A stretch of DNA of 42,568 nucleotides from Sphingomonas sp. EC-HK361 (GTDB lineage: Bacteria; Pseudomonadota; Alphaproteobacteria; Sphingomonadales; Sphingomonadaceae): contig NZ_LR701491.1 of assembly GCF_902498785.1 (NCBI RefSeq), positions 1 to 42,568 of the forward strand, written 5' to 3'. Below, piece by piece: positions 1 to 9,971 of the stretch; the stretch's first letter is position 1, and each line of letters starts with the position of its first letter. Below the pieces are notes generated by a model. The model did not search any database. It had not been told where the DNA came from and was given only the letters and a program-made list of their open reading frames with translations. Both the position numbers and the translations under genes were made by a program.

Positions 1-470
1 TGCCCGGCGCGATGGAGTGCCGCTCGCCCCCGGTGTCCTGGCACTAGGCGAGGACGGCATGGCTGGTCAGCCCGGTGCCATTGTCGTCGACCACCACCAT
101 GCACGGCAGGCCGCGGCGCTCGGCGATGGCGCTCAACTCGGGAACAACCCGCCGGCCCGACAACGAGGTGTCGACGATGCAGGCCAGGCATTTCCGGCTG
201 TAGTCGTCGATGACGCTTAGCATGCGAAACCACCGGCCGCAGGCCAATGCATCCGAGCGCTTTGGCGAGCGACCAGCGTTGGTTAAATTCCTGCGGGATC
301 GCCATCGCCGCCCGCCTGCCCAGCGCGCGCTTTCGACCGCCGCGTTTCGCACCGTCAGCCGCTCCTCGCGATACAGCCGTCGGGTTCATGCACTTGCCCT
401 CACGCCCGAGCGGGATCGCCGGCCGCCGGCAGCCGAACCGATTGCGCTCGTTCGCGATCCCCCATGCAAC
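1..470 (-). pseudogene. Degenerate IS3-family transposase orfB (partial, runs off left edge)
   Basis: Reading the minus strand in all three frames gives successive pieces of an IS3-type integrase-core transposase: NRFGCRR, then REGKCMN, RRLYREERLTVR, then in another frame AMAIPQEFNQRWSL, then DALACGRWFRMLSVIDDYSR, DTSLSG and DDNGTGLTSHAVLA. A TAG stop near position 44-46 interrupts it, after which CQDTGGERHSIAPG continues to the window edge. The VIDDYSR and DDNGTGLTS blocks are where the first two D residues of the DDE core lie. At least two frameshifts and one stop make it non-functional. The rest of the element and its inverted repeat lie outside the window or are lost. It is a different IS3 subgroup from the one at the right end. 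Confidence 0.75.
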
Positions 471-580
471 GACGGTCTCAATCCCGGTCGCTGAAGCTGG
501 AGCTATTCCGGACGCTGCAGCTGTTAGGCTCTGCGCCCGCCGACGCGGTGCCACCACCCGCAGGACAGGGGCGCGGCGCA

Positions 581-3500
581 TCAGGCCGGCGCCGTTTCGG
601 CCTGAGCATCGCCGCTTCCGCCCCGCGCCTTCCGCTTCGCGATCCAGCGCGCCATCGCGATGTGGAAGGCGGGGGTAAGATACAGCGTCAGCGCCTGCGA
701 GAAGATGAGCCCGCCGACCACCGCGATGCCGAGCGGGCGCCGCGCTTCCGCGCCCGCACCGATGCCGAGCGCGATCGGCAGCGTGCCGAGGATCGCCGCC
801 AGCGTCGTCATCATGATAGGGCGGAAACGCACGTTCGCCGCCTCGGTCATCGCCGCGCGCGGATCGGCCCAGCGCTCGTCGCCCGACCGCTCGAGCTCGA
901 GCGCATAGTCGACCATCATGATACCGTTCTTCTTGACCAGCCCGACCAGCAGGATCAGCCCGACGAAGCTGAACAGGTTGAGCTCCTGCTGAAAGATCAC
1001 CAGCATCAGGATCGCGCCGAAGCCGGCGAGCGGCAGCGAGGTCAGGATGGTCAGCGGGTGCAGCGCATTCTCGTAGAGGATCGCCAGCACGCCGTAGATC
1101 AGCAGCACGGTGATGAGCAGCAGCATCGGCAGCGTCTTCATCGAGTTCTCGAACGCCTGCGCGGAGCCGGCAAAGGTGCCGGTGATGGCCGTCGCGTCGC
1201 CCTTGCCGAGCGTATTCGCCATCAACTGGCCGACCCGCGTGGTCGCGTCGCCCAGCGACAGCCCGGGGGCGAGGTTCATCGACAGCGTCACCGCGGGCAG
1301 GCTCATATAATGATTGATCGCGACCGGGCCGACATCGGTCGCGACATCGGCCACCGCGCGCAGCGGCACCATCGGTCCACCGGCCTGGGTCAGCACCGAC
1401 GCGGTGCCCGAGCTGCTGTTCGAGGTCTGCGTGCCGATCGCGGTGATGCCGGGGGTCTGGCTGCCGTTGAAGGACAGCGCGTCGAGCGCGTTGAGATCGG
1501 CCTGCGCGCCCGGCTCGACCTGCAGCAGCACCTCATATTGATCGGTATCACCATAGATCGTGCTGATCTTGCGCCCGCCATAGGCGCTTTGCAGCGTATC
1601 CTGCAGTCCGGCGGCGGTGACGCCGAGCGAGGCGGCTTGCTCGCGGTGCAGGTTGACGCGGATTTCCGGGTTCTTGATCTGCAGGTCTCTCTGCGCGTCC
1701 TGGATGCCGTCGAGTGCCTTCACCTTCTGCAGGATCGCGTCGGATTGCGCGTAGAGCGCCTTCTGGTCGGTCGATTGCAGGACATATTGCAGCGATCCGC
1801 TCGACGCGGTCGGCCCCATGTCGATCGCGGGCGGGTTGCGCATGGTCAGCGTGATGCCCTCGATCCTGTCGGTCTTGGCGCGGACCTCCTGGATGACGTC
1901 GTCGGCGCTGCCCTTGCGGTCGGACAGCGGCTTCAGCCCGATCAGCAGCCGCCCGCTATTACCCAGCGTCCCGTCCGATCCGATCACCGACAGCACCGAG
2001 GCGACGTTGGGATCGGCCTGGATGATCTTCACGACTTCGTTCTGCTTCTTGACGAAGTCGGCATAGGCCATGCCTTCGGGCACGCGGGTGTCGCCGTCGA
2101 TCTTTCCGGAATCGACCTTGGGAATGAAGCCCTTCTCGACGATCTGGTAAACGCCGACCGTGCCGAAAAGCGTCGCCGCGCCGATCAGGATCATCAGCCC
2201 GATATGCCCCGTCGACCATTCGAGCGACCGGGCATAGCCGCGCTCCGATGCGGCGATCACCCGGTCGAAGCGTTCGAACACCCAGCCGTTGCTCTTCTTC
2301 GTATCGAGCCAGCGGCTCGCGAGCATCGGCGTCAGGCTCAAGGAGATGACGCCTGAGAGAATCACGGTGATCGCGATGACCATCCCGAATTCGGCGAACA
2401 GCCGGCCGACCAGCCCGCCCATGAATACGATCGGCAGGAACACCGCCGACAGCGAGATGGTCATGGAGAGAACAGTGAACCCGATCTCCTTCGATGCCGC
2501 CAGCGCCGCCTCCATCCGCCCGGCGCCCTCCTCGCGGTGGCGCACGATATTCTCGATCACGACGATGGCGTCGTCGACCACGAAGCCGACCGAGAGCGTC
2601 AGCGCCAGCAGCGAGATATTATCGAGACTGTAGCCGAGCAGGTGCATCACGCCGAACGTGCCGATCAGCGAGGTCGGCAGCACCAGCGCGACGATCAGCG
2701 TCGCCATCCAGCTGCGAAGGAACAGCAGGATGACCCCGACGACGAGGACCAGCGAGCCGACAAGCGTCCACTCCACGTCCTCGACCGACGATCCGATATA
2801 ATCGCCGCGGTCGTAGAGCACGTCGAGCTGGGCATCGCCGGGCAGCTGCGCGCGGATTCCGGGGAGAGCCTGCTGGATGCCCTGCGTCACCGCGAGCGTG
2901 TTGGCGCCGGGCTGGCGGTGGATGTTGATCTCGATCGCGCGCTGGCCGTTGACATAGGCCGAGGTCGTCAGGTTCTCGACGCTGTCCTCGGCATGGCCGA
3001 TATCCTGAAAGCGGACCGGCGCGCCGTCCTTGTAGACGATCACCAGCTTGTTGAAGTCGGCCGCGGTCTTGAGCTGCCCGTCGGCCTTCACCGTGTAGGA
3101 CCGCGCCTTGCCCATCAGCGTGCCGGCCGGCGCGTTGCTGTTCCCCGCCTGCACCGCCGACACAACCTGATCGAAGCCAAGCCGCCGCGCCGCGAGCGAA
3201 TGCGGGTTCACGAACAGCCGCACCGCATATTTCTGCGACCCGTTGACGTCGATCTGCCCCGCGCCTGGCACCGAGGCGAGCCGCAGCGCCACCCGGTCCT
3301 TGGCGAACTGGTTGAGCGTGGGCAGCGCGATCGTCTTCGAGCGCAGCACAAGGTGCATGATCGGCGCGGCGCTTGGGTCTTCCTTGCTCACCTCCGCCGG
3401 ATCGATCTCGCGCGGGAGCAGTCCGGCCGCCTGCGACACCGCGTTCTGCACGTCCTGCGCGGCGGAATCGACGTTGCGGTCGAGATCAAACTGCAGGACG

Positions 3501-3772
3501 ATCCGGGTCGAGCCGGTGCTGCTCGTCGACGACATCGTGTCGAGTCCCTGCAGCCCGCTGAACTGGCGCTCGAGCGGGGTGGCGACCGCCGCCGCCATCG
3601 TCTCCGGATTTGCGCCCGGCAGCGACATGTTGACCGTGATCGTCGGGAAATCGACGCTCGGCAGCTCGCTGACCGGCAGCTTGAAGAACGACATTCCCCC
3701 GAACAGGACCAGCGCCAGAATCAGCACCGACGTCATCACGATGCGCCGGATGAAGATGGCGGAAATGTTCAC
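581..3772 (-). CDS. RND multidrug efflux permease (HAE-1, MdtC/MuxC-like)
   Basis: Inner-membrane proton-driven exporter of 1063 residues, the normal length for the hydrophobe/amphiphile efflux RND family. Visible hallmarks: N-terminal FIRRIVMTSVLILALVLFGG membrane segment, the periplasmic start LPVSELPSVDFPTI typical of MdtB/MdtC-type pumps, the proton-relay aspartate pair D400-D401 (GFVVDDAIVVIEN, TM4) and the TM10 lysines K947-K948 (GLVKKNGIMMVDYA). Its ATG overlaps the TGA of the adaptor gene by 4 bp, so the two are translationally coupled. No outer-membrane channel gene follows; the downstream DNA is IS debris, so the pump probably borrows a TolC-like channel encoded elsewhere. Substrates cannot be read from sequence. 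Confidence 0.95.
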   Translation of the reverse strand: MNISAIFIRRIVMTSVLILALVLFGGMSFFKLPVSELPSVDFPTITVNMSLPGANPETMAAAVATPLERQFSGLQGLDTMSSTSSTGSTRIVLQFDLDRNVDSAAQDVQNAVSQAAGLLPREIDPAEVSKEDPSAAPIMHLVLRSKTIALPTLNQFAKDRVALRLASVPGAGQIDVNGSQKYAVRLFVNPHSLAARRLGFDQVVSAVQAGNSNAPAGTLMGKARSYTVKADGQLKTAADFNKLVIVYKDGAPVRFQDIGHAEDSVENLTTSAYVNGQRAIEINIHRQPGANTLAVTQGIQQALPGIRAQLPGDAQLDVLYDRGDYIGSSVEDVEWTLVGSLVLVVGVILLFLRSWMATLIVALVLPTSLIGTFGVMHLLGYSLDNISLLALTLSVGFVVDDAIVVIENIVRHREEGAGRMEAALAASKEIGFTVLSMTISLSAVFLPIVFMGGLVGRLFAEFGMVIAITVILSGVISLSLTPMLASRWLDTKKSNGWVFERFDRVIAASERGYARSLEWSTGHIGLMILIGAATLFGTVGVYQIVEKGFIPKVDSGKIDGDTRVPEGMAYADFVKKQNEVVKIIQADPNVASVLSVIGSDGTLGNSGRLLIGLKPLSDRKGSADDVIQEVRAKTDRIEGITLTMRNPPAIDMGPTASSGSLQYVLQSTDQKALYAQSDAILQKVKALDGIQDAQRDLQIKNPEIRVNLHREQAASLGVTAAGLQDTLQSAYGGRKISTIYGDTDQYEVLLQVEPGAQADLNALDALSFNGSQTPGITAIGTQTSNSSSGTASVLTQAGGPMVPLRAVADVATDVGPVAINHYMSLPAVTLSMNLAPGLSLGDATTRVGQLMANTLGKGDATAITGTFAGSAQAFENSMKTLPMLLLITVLLIYGVLAILYENALHPLTILTSLPLAGFGAILMLVIFQQELNLFSFVGLILLVGLVKKNGIMMVDYALELERSGDERWADPRAAMTEAANVRFRPIMMTTLAAILGTLPIALGIGAGAEARRPLGIAVVGGLIFSQALTLYLTPAFHIAMARWIAKRKARGGSGDAQAETAPA

Positions 3773-4956
3773 CGCGCGGCAGTCTTCGACGCTGGCTGGT
3801 TCCTGGCCTTCTGGTTGACCGACTGCACCGCGCTGCCCTCGCGCAGCTCATTGGGCACGGTCAGGATCACCGTATCGCCGGCCTTGATGCCCTTCGTCAC
3901 GACCGCCTGCCCATCGACCATCCGCGCCACGGTCAGTTGGCGCAGGACCGCCTTGCCTCCGACCAGCGCATAGACATACGGTCCCGCCTGCCCCTGTTGC
4001 AGCGCGGTCTCGGGCACCGCGAGCGTGCCCGGGTGTTCCGACAGGATCACGCGCACGGTCACGAACTGGCCCGGCATCAGCGTGCCGCCGCGATTGGCGA
4101 AACGCGCCCGCACGGTGAGCGTCCCACTGCTGTCATCGAAGGCGTTATCGAGGAAATGGAGACGGCCGCGGTCGAGTGGCCTTCCGCTTACCGAATCGAG
4201 CGCCAGCACCGGCAGCCCGCTGCCGCCGGCACGGCGCACCGCATCGACCTGGACATGCGGCAGCGCGAAGCTGGCCTCGATCGGCGCGGCGACGTTGAGC
4301 GTGACCAGCGGCGTCGACGAATTGGCGGTCACGACGTTGCCCGCGCGGATCTGGACAACGCCGGCACGGCCGCTGATCGGCGCGCGGACCTGGGTGTAGG
4401 CGAGCGACAGCCGTGCCTGCGCAATCTGCGCCCTGTCGGACGCGACGGTGCCGCGCAGCGAACGCTCGGTATCGACCGCGGTGACATAGGATTTCCGGTC
4501 GACGGCGCCGGTCTGCGCCAGCGGCGCGTAGCGGCTCGCGGTGTCGGCGGCGTCCGCCGCCAGCGCCTGATCGCGCGCCAGCGTCGCCTGCGCCTCACCC
4601 ATTGCGGCGCGTAGCGGGCGCGGATCGATCGTGAAGAGCAATTGGCCGCGACGCACCTGCGCACCGTCTGCGATCCGTACCGATTCCAGCACGCCGTCGG
4701 TCTGCGGCCTTACCTCGACGGTCTGCGGCGAGACGATCGTGCCCGAGGCTTCGATGATGTCTGGCACCACCTTGGGCACGACGGTCATCGTCTGGACCAG
4801 CAGCGGTGCGGGCGGCGGCGTGCTCTGGCGCTTGCGCCCGAACAGATACCAGGCCATCGCCGCGACGGCCAGCAGCGCGATGACGATCACGAGCGTGCGA
4901 TCGAAGGGCAAACGCCGCGTCTTCCGGGCCGATCCGTCCTGCTCTTCTGGCGCCAT
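3769..4956 (-). CDS. RND efflux periplasmic adaptor subunit (MdtA-like membrane fusion protein)
   Basis: Protein of 395 residues that bridges the inner-membrane pump to an outer-membrane channel. It has a short basic cytoplasmic N-terminus (ARKTRRLPF), one anchor helix at about residues 20-42 (LVIVIALLAVAAMAWYLFG), a split lipoyl/barrel-sandwich domain (PQTDGVLESVRIADGAQVRRG and the matching RAPISGRAGVVQIRAGNVV), a coiled-coil hairpin rich in A/Q/D between them, and a beta-barrel with TLMPGQFVTVRV. This order is diagnostic of HlyD/AcrA-type adaptors. It is the first gene of a two-gene operon with the permease (4-bp ATGA overlap). The ATG at 4956 is the most plausible start. The upstream 100 bp to the ROK gene hold no obvious terminator. 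Confidence 0.93.
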   Translation of the reverse strand: MAPEEQDGSARKTRRLPFDRTLVIVIALLAVAAMAWYLFGRKRQSTPPPAPLLVQTMTVVPKVVPDIIEASGTIVSPQTVEVRPQTDGVLESVRIADGAQVRRGQLLFTIDPRPLRAAMGEAQATLARDQALAADAADTASRYAPLAQTGAVDRKSYVTAVDTERSLRGTVASDRAQIAQARLSLAYTQVRAPISGRAGVVQIRAGNVVTANSSTPLVTLNVAAPIEASFALPHVQVDAVRRAGGSGLPVLALDSVSGRPLDRGRLHFLDNAFDDSSGTLTVRARFANRGGTLMPGQFVTVRVILSEHPGTLAVPETALQQGQAGPYVYALVGGKAVLRQLTVARMVDGQAVVTKGIKAGDTVILTVPNELREGSAVQSVNQKARNQPASKTAAR

Positions 4957-5057
4957 GGTCCCCGCTTCCCCGCCCGGCGCCGATACGCGCCGACCCTAAA
5001 CCGAAACTGAACGCGATCCGGCACAGCGCGGGATCTTCGTCGATAGTCGTTGGGTAC

Positions 5058-6296
5058 TCAGCGCCCGGCCTGAATCAATATCGAATCCGATGGGAGGAGA
5101 TGATCCAGGAAGGGCAGAATCGCAGCGCCGATCGCTGGCGCATCCTGCGCCATGACCGCCGGCCTGATGACAGCGTGCGCGGGCAACGGGAGTGCGCCGA
5201 GCGCCGCGGTGAGCTCGGCCGCCAAACGTTCGATGAGCGGAAGCGGCAGGCGACCGCCGATCAGGATCGCATCGGGATCAAGCAGGCAGTTGATAGCGAC
5301 CAACGGGCTGGTCAGTGCGCGTACCGAATCCTCGATCCAGCGATCGATCACGGCGGTGGTTGCAGCGTCGGTTGCGGTCAGTGCGGCAAGATCGGTATCG
5401 GGCAGACCTGCCTGTTCCAGCCGCGCGTGCAGCGCCGACAGCGACACAATGTCCTGCACGATGGCGCCCGGCATGCCTCCCGGATCGGGCATCAGGCCGA
5501 TCTCGCCACTGCGCGCGCGGGCGCCGCGATGGTAGGTGCGGTCGATGACCGGCCCGCCGCCGAGCCCGGCGCTGATGAGCAGATAGAAGAAGCTGGGACT
5601 TTCGAAGGCAGCGCCATATTGCGCCTCGCCGAGCGCGGCGGCGGCGGCGTCGTTGTCGCAGTGGATTGGCCAGGGGAGCATCGCCAGCAGATCGGGCACA
5701 TGCAGGTCGTTCCAGACGTCATAGCCCGCGGGCTGGTGCGCGAGCGTGATCCGTCCGAGATCGTCGGGAATGGCGATGCCAACACCCAGGATGCGATCCC
5801 GCTGGATACCGGCGGACGCGAGGCCGGGATCGAGTTCCGCAGCGACGAAGGCGGTCACGTCGGCGGGCATGGCGAACGCGATCTCGCGGCTGGTACGGAA
5901 ACGGACCTCGCCTGCGAGATCGAGGACCACCAGCGTCAGGTGATCGCGGTCGATATTCAGGCCGATGCCGTACGCACCATCAGGCGCGATCTGGAGGCGC
6001 AGCGCGGGCTGGCCCCGCGCCCCCTGCTTTCGTCCGGCGGTGCGGACCAGGCCGAGATCGGTGAGGCGTGTCGTGATGTTGGCGATCGCGGGCGCTGTCA
6101 GCCCGGTCTGTTCGGCAATCTCGACCCGCGTCGTGTCGCCGGCCAGCCGGATGGCCTGGAGCACGGTGCGCTGGTTGTAATCGCCCGCGCGTTCCAGATT
6201 GGTGCCCGACAGGCTTCGGGACAACCGTCCGTCGCGCTGCTCGGCGCCGCTTGGCTGCCGGCGTGTCGTTTCCTGATCCTGGTTTTCCGGTGGCAT
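5058..6296 (-). CDS. ROK-family transcriptional regulator, probable local repressor
   Basis: Protein of 412 residues with an N-terminal winged helix-turn-helix (about residues 35-100: NYNQRTVLQAIRLAG, TRVEIAEQTGLTAPAIANI, GRKQGARGQPALRL) followed by a ROK sugar-kinase-like fold. Family members such as NagC, Mlc and XylR bind a sugar or sugar phosphate and release operator DNA. The ROK zinc motif (CxCGxxGCxE) is absent: the place where it should occur reads GEIGLMPDPGGMPG. The DxGGT phosphate loop is also altered to GLNIDRDHL, so it is not a kinase. It lies last after the GH2-MFS-esterase operon, separated by 134 bp that hold an operator-like sequence (6380-6403). Autoregulation and control of the mannan locus are inferences from position. 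Confidence 0.88.
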   Translation of the reverse strand: MPPENQDQETTRRQPSGAEQRDGRLSRSLSGTNLERAGDYNQRTVLQAIRLAGDTTRVEIAEQTGLTAPAIANITTRLTDLGLVRTAGRKQGARGQPALRLQIAPDGAYGIGLNIDRDHLTLVVLDLAGEVRFRTSREIAFAMPADVTAFVAAELDPGLASAGIQRDRILGVGIAIPDDLGRITLAHQPAGYDVWNDLHVPDLLAMLPWPIHCDNDAAAAALGEAQYGAAFESPSFFYLLISAGLGGGPVIDRTYHRGARARSGEIGLMPDPGGMPGAIVQDIVSLSALHARLEQAGLPDTDLAALTATDAATTAVIDRWIEDSVRALTSPLVAINCLLDPDAILIGGRLPLPLIERLAAELTAALGALPLPAHAVIRPAVMAQDAPAIGAAILPFLDHLLPSDSILIQAGR

Positions 6297-6379
6297 TCAT
6301 ACGCCTTCGTCTGCCTTGCGCCTTCCGATAGGGGAAGCGTCGGTCCGCGTCATCCCTGGCGCGGTCCGTGGACGGTGGT

Positions 6380-6403
6380 TCCTTGTAAAAAATGATTGTC
6401 TTT
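6380..6403 (-). promoter_or_regulatory. Candidate operator upstream of the ROK regulator (site E)
   Basis: Minus-strand reading AAAGACAATCATTTT with a TTTTACAAGG extension, within a wider GTAAA...TTTAC interrupted inverted repeat at about 6385-6405. It lies about 90 bp before the regulator start and resembles the four other sites of this window (AAAGGAA-n-NTTNNTT). It matches about 13 of 24 positions of the site upstream of the GH5 mannanase. It would fit autoregulation. It is the weakest of the five sites, and it also sits in the gap after the esterase gene. Confidence 0.35.
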
Positions 6404-6430
6404 ACCGGTTCCAGTGCATCGACCGGGTCA

Positions 6431-7908
<1,478 letters not shown>

Positions 7909-7912
<4 letters not shown>

Positions 7913-8658
7913 CTGCCGAGCCCGGGGGCAGGCTTGGACAGCGCGGTGCGGATCGCCCTTTCGGCCACCGGCGCCATCGCCGCATAGCCCGCTTCGTTGG
8001 GATGGACGCCGTCATAGGTCAGCGTGGCGCGCAAGGCATCGCCATCGTGCAGCGCGGTCCAGTAATCGGCATAGGTCGCACCGATCCGTGCGGCATAGGC
8101 TTTCAGCCAAAGGTTCATCGCCGCGATCTTGCTCGCGGTCTCCAGACCGGGCCGCCACGGGAAGTGATCCGCCGGCGGGATCGAGGCGAGGATGACGCGG
8201 ATGCCGTTGGCGCGGGCGATGTCCGCCATCGCCATGATATTGTCCTTCGTCTGCTCGGCGGTCATCGGGCCGGTATTGCCCGCAATGTCGTTGGTGCCGC
8301 CCATGATCTGGACGACGGCAGGGCGCAGATTCACCACGTCGGCGCGGAAACGCACCAGCATTTGCGGGGTTGTCTGCCCGCCGATTCCGCGATCGATGCG
8401 GGTGTTCGAAAAGAAGGCGGGAACCTTGTCGTACCACCCTTGCGTGATCGAATCGCCGATGAAGACGGTGCGCGGCGCGGTCGCGGAGGGCAGCGCGGCG
8501 TTGGCCGCCGCATACCGGCCGAGCCACGCCCAGTCCTGATGCAGGCGAATCTCCGCTGCATCGGTGGGCTGCTGTTGGTCCGTTCTGGTCTGTGCGTTCA
8601 CCCCGATCGATGCGGCAAGCAGCATTGCACCCATCGGCACCGCAATCATCTTCATCAT
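7909..8658 (-). CDS. SGNH/GDSL-family hydrolase (acetylesterase-like), exported
   Basis: Protein of 249 residues with a Sec-type signal peptide (MMKMIAVPMGAMLLAASIGV, cut after NAQ) and the four SGNH blocks: FIGDSITQGW (S70), GIGGQTTPQ, GGTNDI (N123) and YDGVHPN (D216, H219). Families of this kind include carbohydrate deacetylases and platelet-activating-factor acetylhydrolase-like enzymes. The start at 8658 was chosen because ATGA overlaps the stop of the MFS gene and the signal peptide begins there; longer readings run antisense through the transporter. It probably deacetylates acetylated mannan fragments in the periplasm alongside the neighbouring carboxylesterase, an inference from operon context. 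Confidence 0.92.
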
Positions 8659-9971
8659 GCTTCCATTTTCCTGTGCATCATATCCAGCGATACGCCCTTG
8701 GTTTCGGGAAAGAGCAGCAAGACCACGACAAGCTGCACGGCCATGCACGCCGCGAAGATTGCGAACGGCGCGCCGGCCGACCATGCAATCAGCGTCGGGA
8801 AGATCGCGGCGATCACCGCATTCATCAGCCAGTGCGTGCTCGCGCCCAGGCTGCTGCCGCGCGCGCGCACCGCCGCGGGGAAAATCTCGCTGAGATAGAC
8901 CCAGATCACCGCGCCCTGGCTCGTCGCGAAAAAGGCGATGAAGCCGATCAGCGCAGGCAGGAGCAACGCCTCGCCCAGCGCGCCGTACATCACCGCCGCC
9001 GCGGCCGAGAGGCACAGCGCCATCCCACCCGCGCCGACCGCCAGCAGCGTCCGGCGCCCGACGCGGTCGATCAGCGCCATGCCGAGGATCGTGAAGGCCA
9101 GGTTCGCGCCGCCGATCAGGATCGCCTGCCGGTCCGGCGACAGGCTGCCCGCCTTCGCGAAAATGTCGTTGAGATAATAGAGCACCGCGTTGATCCCGGC
9201 GAGCTGGTTGAACATCGCCAGCAGCACCGCCAGAACTATGGGCCTGCGATGGCGGCGCCAGGACAGCTGATCGCCGTCCTCGGTCGCGAGCGCGGCCTGC
9301 TGTGCGGCGGCGATCTCCTGCTCGGCGGCCGCCGAATCCAGCCCGATCCGGGCGAGGGCGCGGCGCACATCCGCCTCGCGTCCGATCGCCAGCAGCCAGC
9401 GCGGGCTGTCCGGGATGCGCGCGAGGAGGAACAGGAAGACGAGCGCTGGGGCCGCGGTGACGCCCAGTTTCCAGCGCCAGGCGCCGCCGTCGACCAGCGC
9501 CCCGACGACGGCGTTGCTGAGATAGGCGACAAGAATTCCGGTCACGATCGCCAGCTGGAACAGCCCGACCAGGAACCCGCGGTGCCGCGGCGGCGCGATT
9601 TCGGCGATGTAAACAGGGGCCAGCACAGACGATCCCCCGATCGCCAGCCCGCAGGCGAAGCGGAAGGCGAGGAACGCGGACCATTGCGTAACGAGCGCGG
9701 TGCCAAGCCCCGCGACGAGATACAGCACGCCGAGCACCGCGAGCACCCGACGGCTGCCAAACCGGTCCCCGGGCTTGCCGGTGACGAGCGCACCGACCAG
9801 CGTGCCCCAAAGCGCCGCCGACACGGTGATGCCCAGCGTCTGCGGGGTCAGGGTATAGACGCGCGTCAGATCACCGGTAACACCGGCGATGACGGCGGTG
9901 TCAAAGCCGAACAGCAGGCCGGCCAGCGCCGCCGTGCCGATGCTGGCGGCAAGGACGCCGTGGCGCATCAC
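8655..9971 (-). CDS. MFS sugar:proton symporter (sugar porter family)
   Basis: Inner-membrane transporter of 438 residues with about 12 hydrophobic segments. Sugar-porter hallmarks are visible: LFGFDTAVIAG in TM1, GDRFGSRRVL in the loop after TM2, PVYIAEIAPPRHRG in the TM4-5 region, DRVGRRTLL after TM8 and the C-terminal PETKGVSLD. These resemble XylE/GalP-type monosaccharide symporters. It starts at ATG 9971, 4 bp inside the GH2 gene's end, and ends 4 bp inside the SGNH gene. The likely substrate is mannose or another monosaccharide released by the periplasmic glycosidases, to be phosphorylated by the ROK kinase at 18081. Substrate identity is inferred. Confidence 0.92.
   Translation of the reverse strand: MMRHGVLAASIGTAALAGLLFGFDTAVIAGVTGDLTRVYTLTPQTLGITVSAALWGTLVGALVTGKPGDRFGSRRVLAVLGVLYLVAGLGTALVTQWSAFLAFRFACGLAIGGSSVLAPVYIAEIAPPRHRGFLVGLFQLAIVTGILVAYLSNAVVGALVDGGAWRWKLGVTAAPALVFLFLLARIPDSPRWLLAIGREADVRRALARIGLDSAAAEQEIAAAQQAALATEDGDQLSWRRHRRPIVLAVLLAMFNQLAGINAVLYYLNDIFAKAGSLSPDRQAILIGGANLAFTILGMALIDRVGRRTLLAVGAGGMALCLSAAAAVMYGALGEALLLPALIGFIAFFATSQGAVIWVYLSEIFPAAVRARGSSLGASTHWLMNAVIAAIFPTLIAWSAGAPFAIFAACMAVQLVVVLLLFPETKGVSLDMMHRKMEA

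Noticed and set aside
464-2356. Long plus-strand open frame of 630 codons
   Set aside because: Antisense to the RND permease; arginine-, aspartate- and glutamine-rich translation with no family features, a typical high-GC shadow.
2537-3973. Plus-strand open frame of 478 codons
   Set aside because: Antisense to the permease/adaptor junction, no recognisable domain.
8659-9810. N-terminal extension of the SGNH hydrolase frame
   Set aside because: It runs in another frame through the MFS gene; the true start overlaps the MFS stop and opens a signal peptide.
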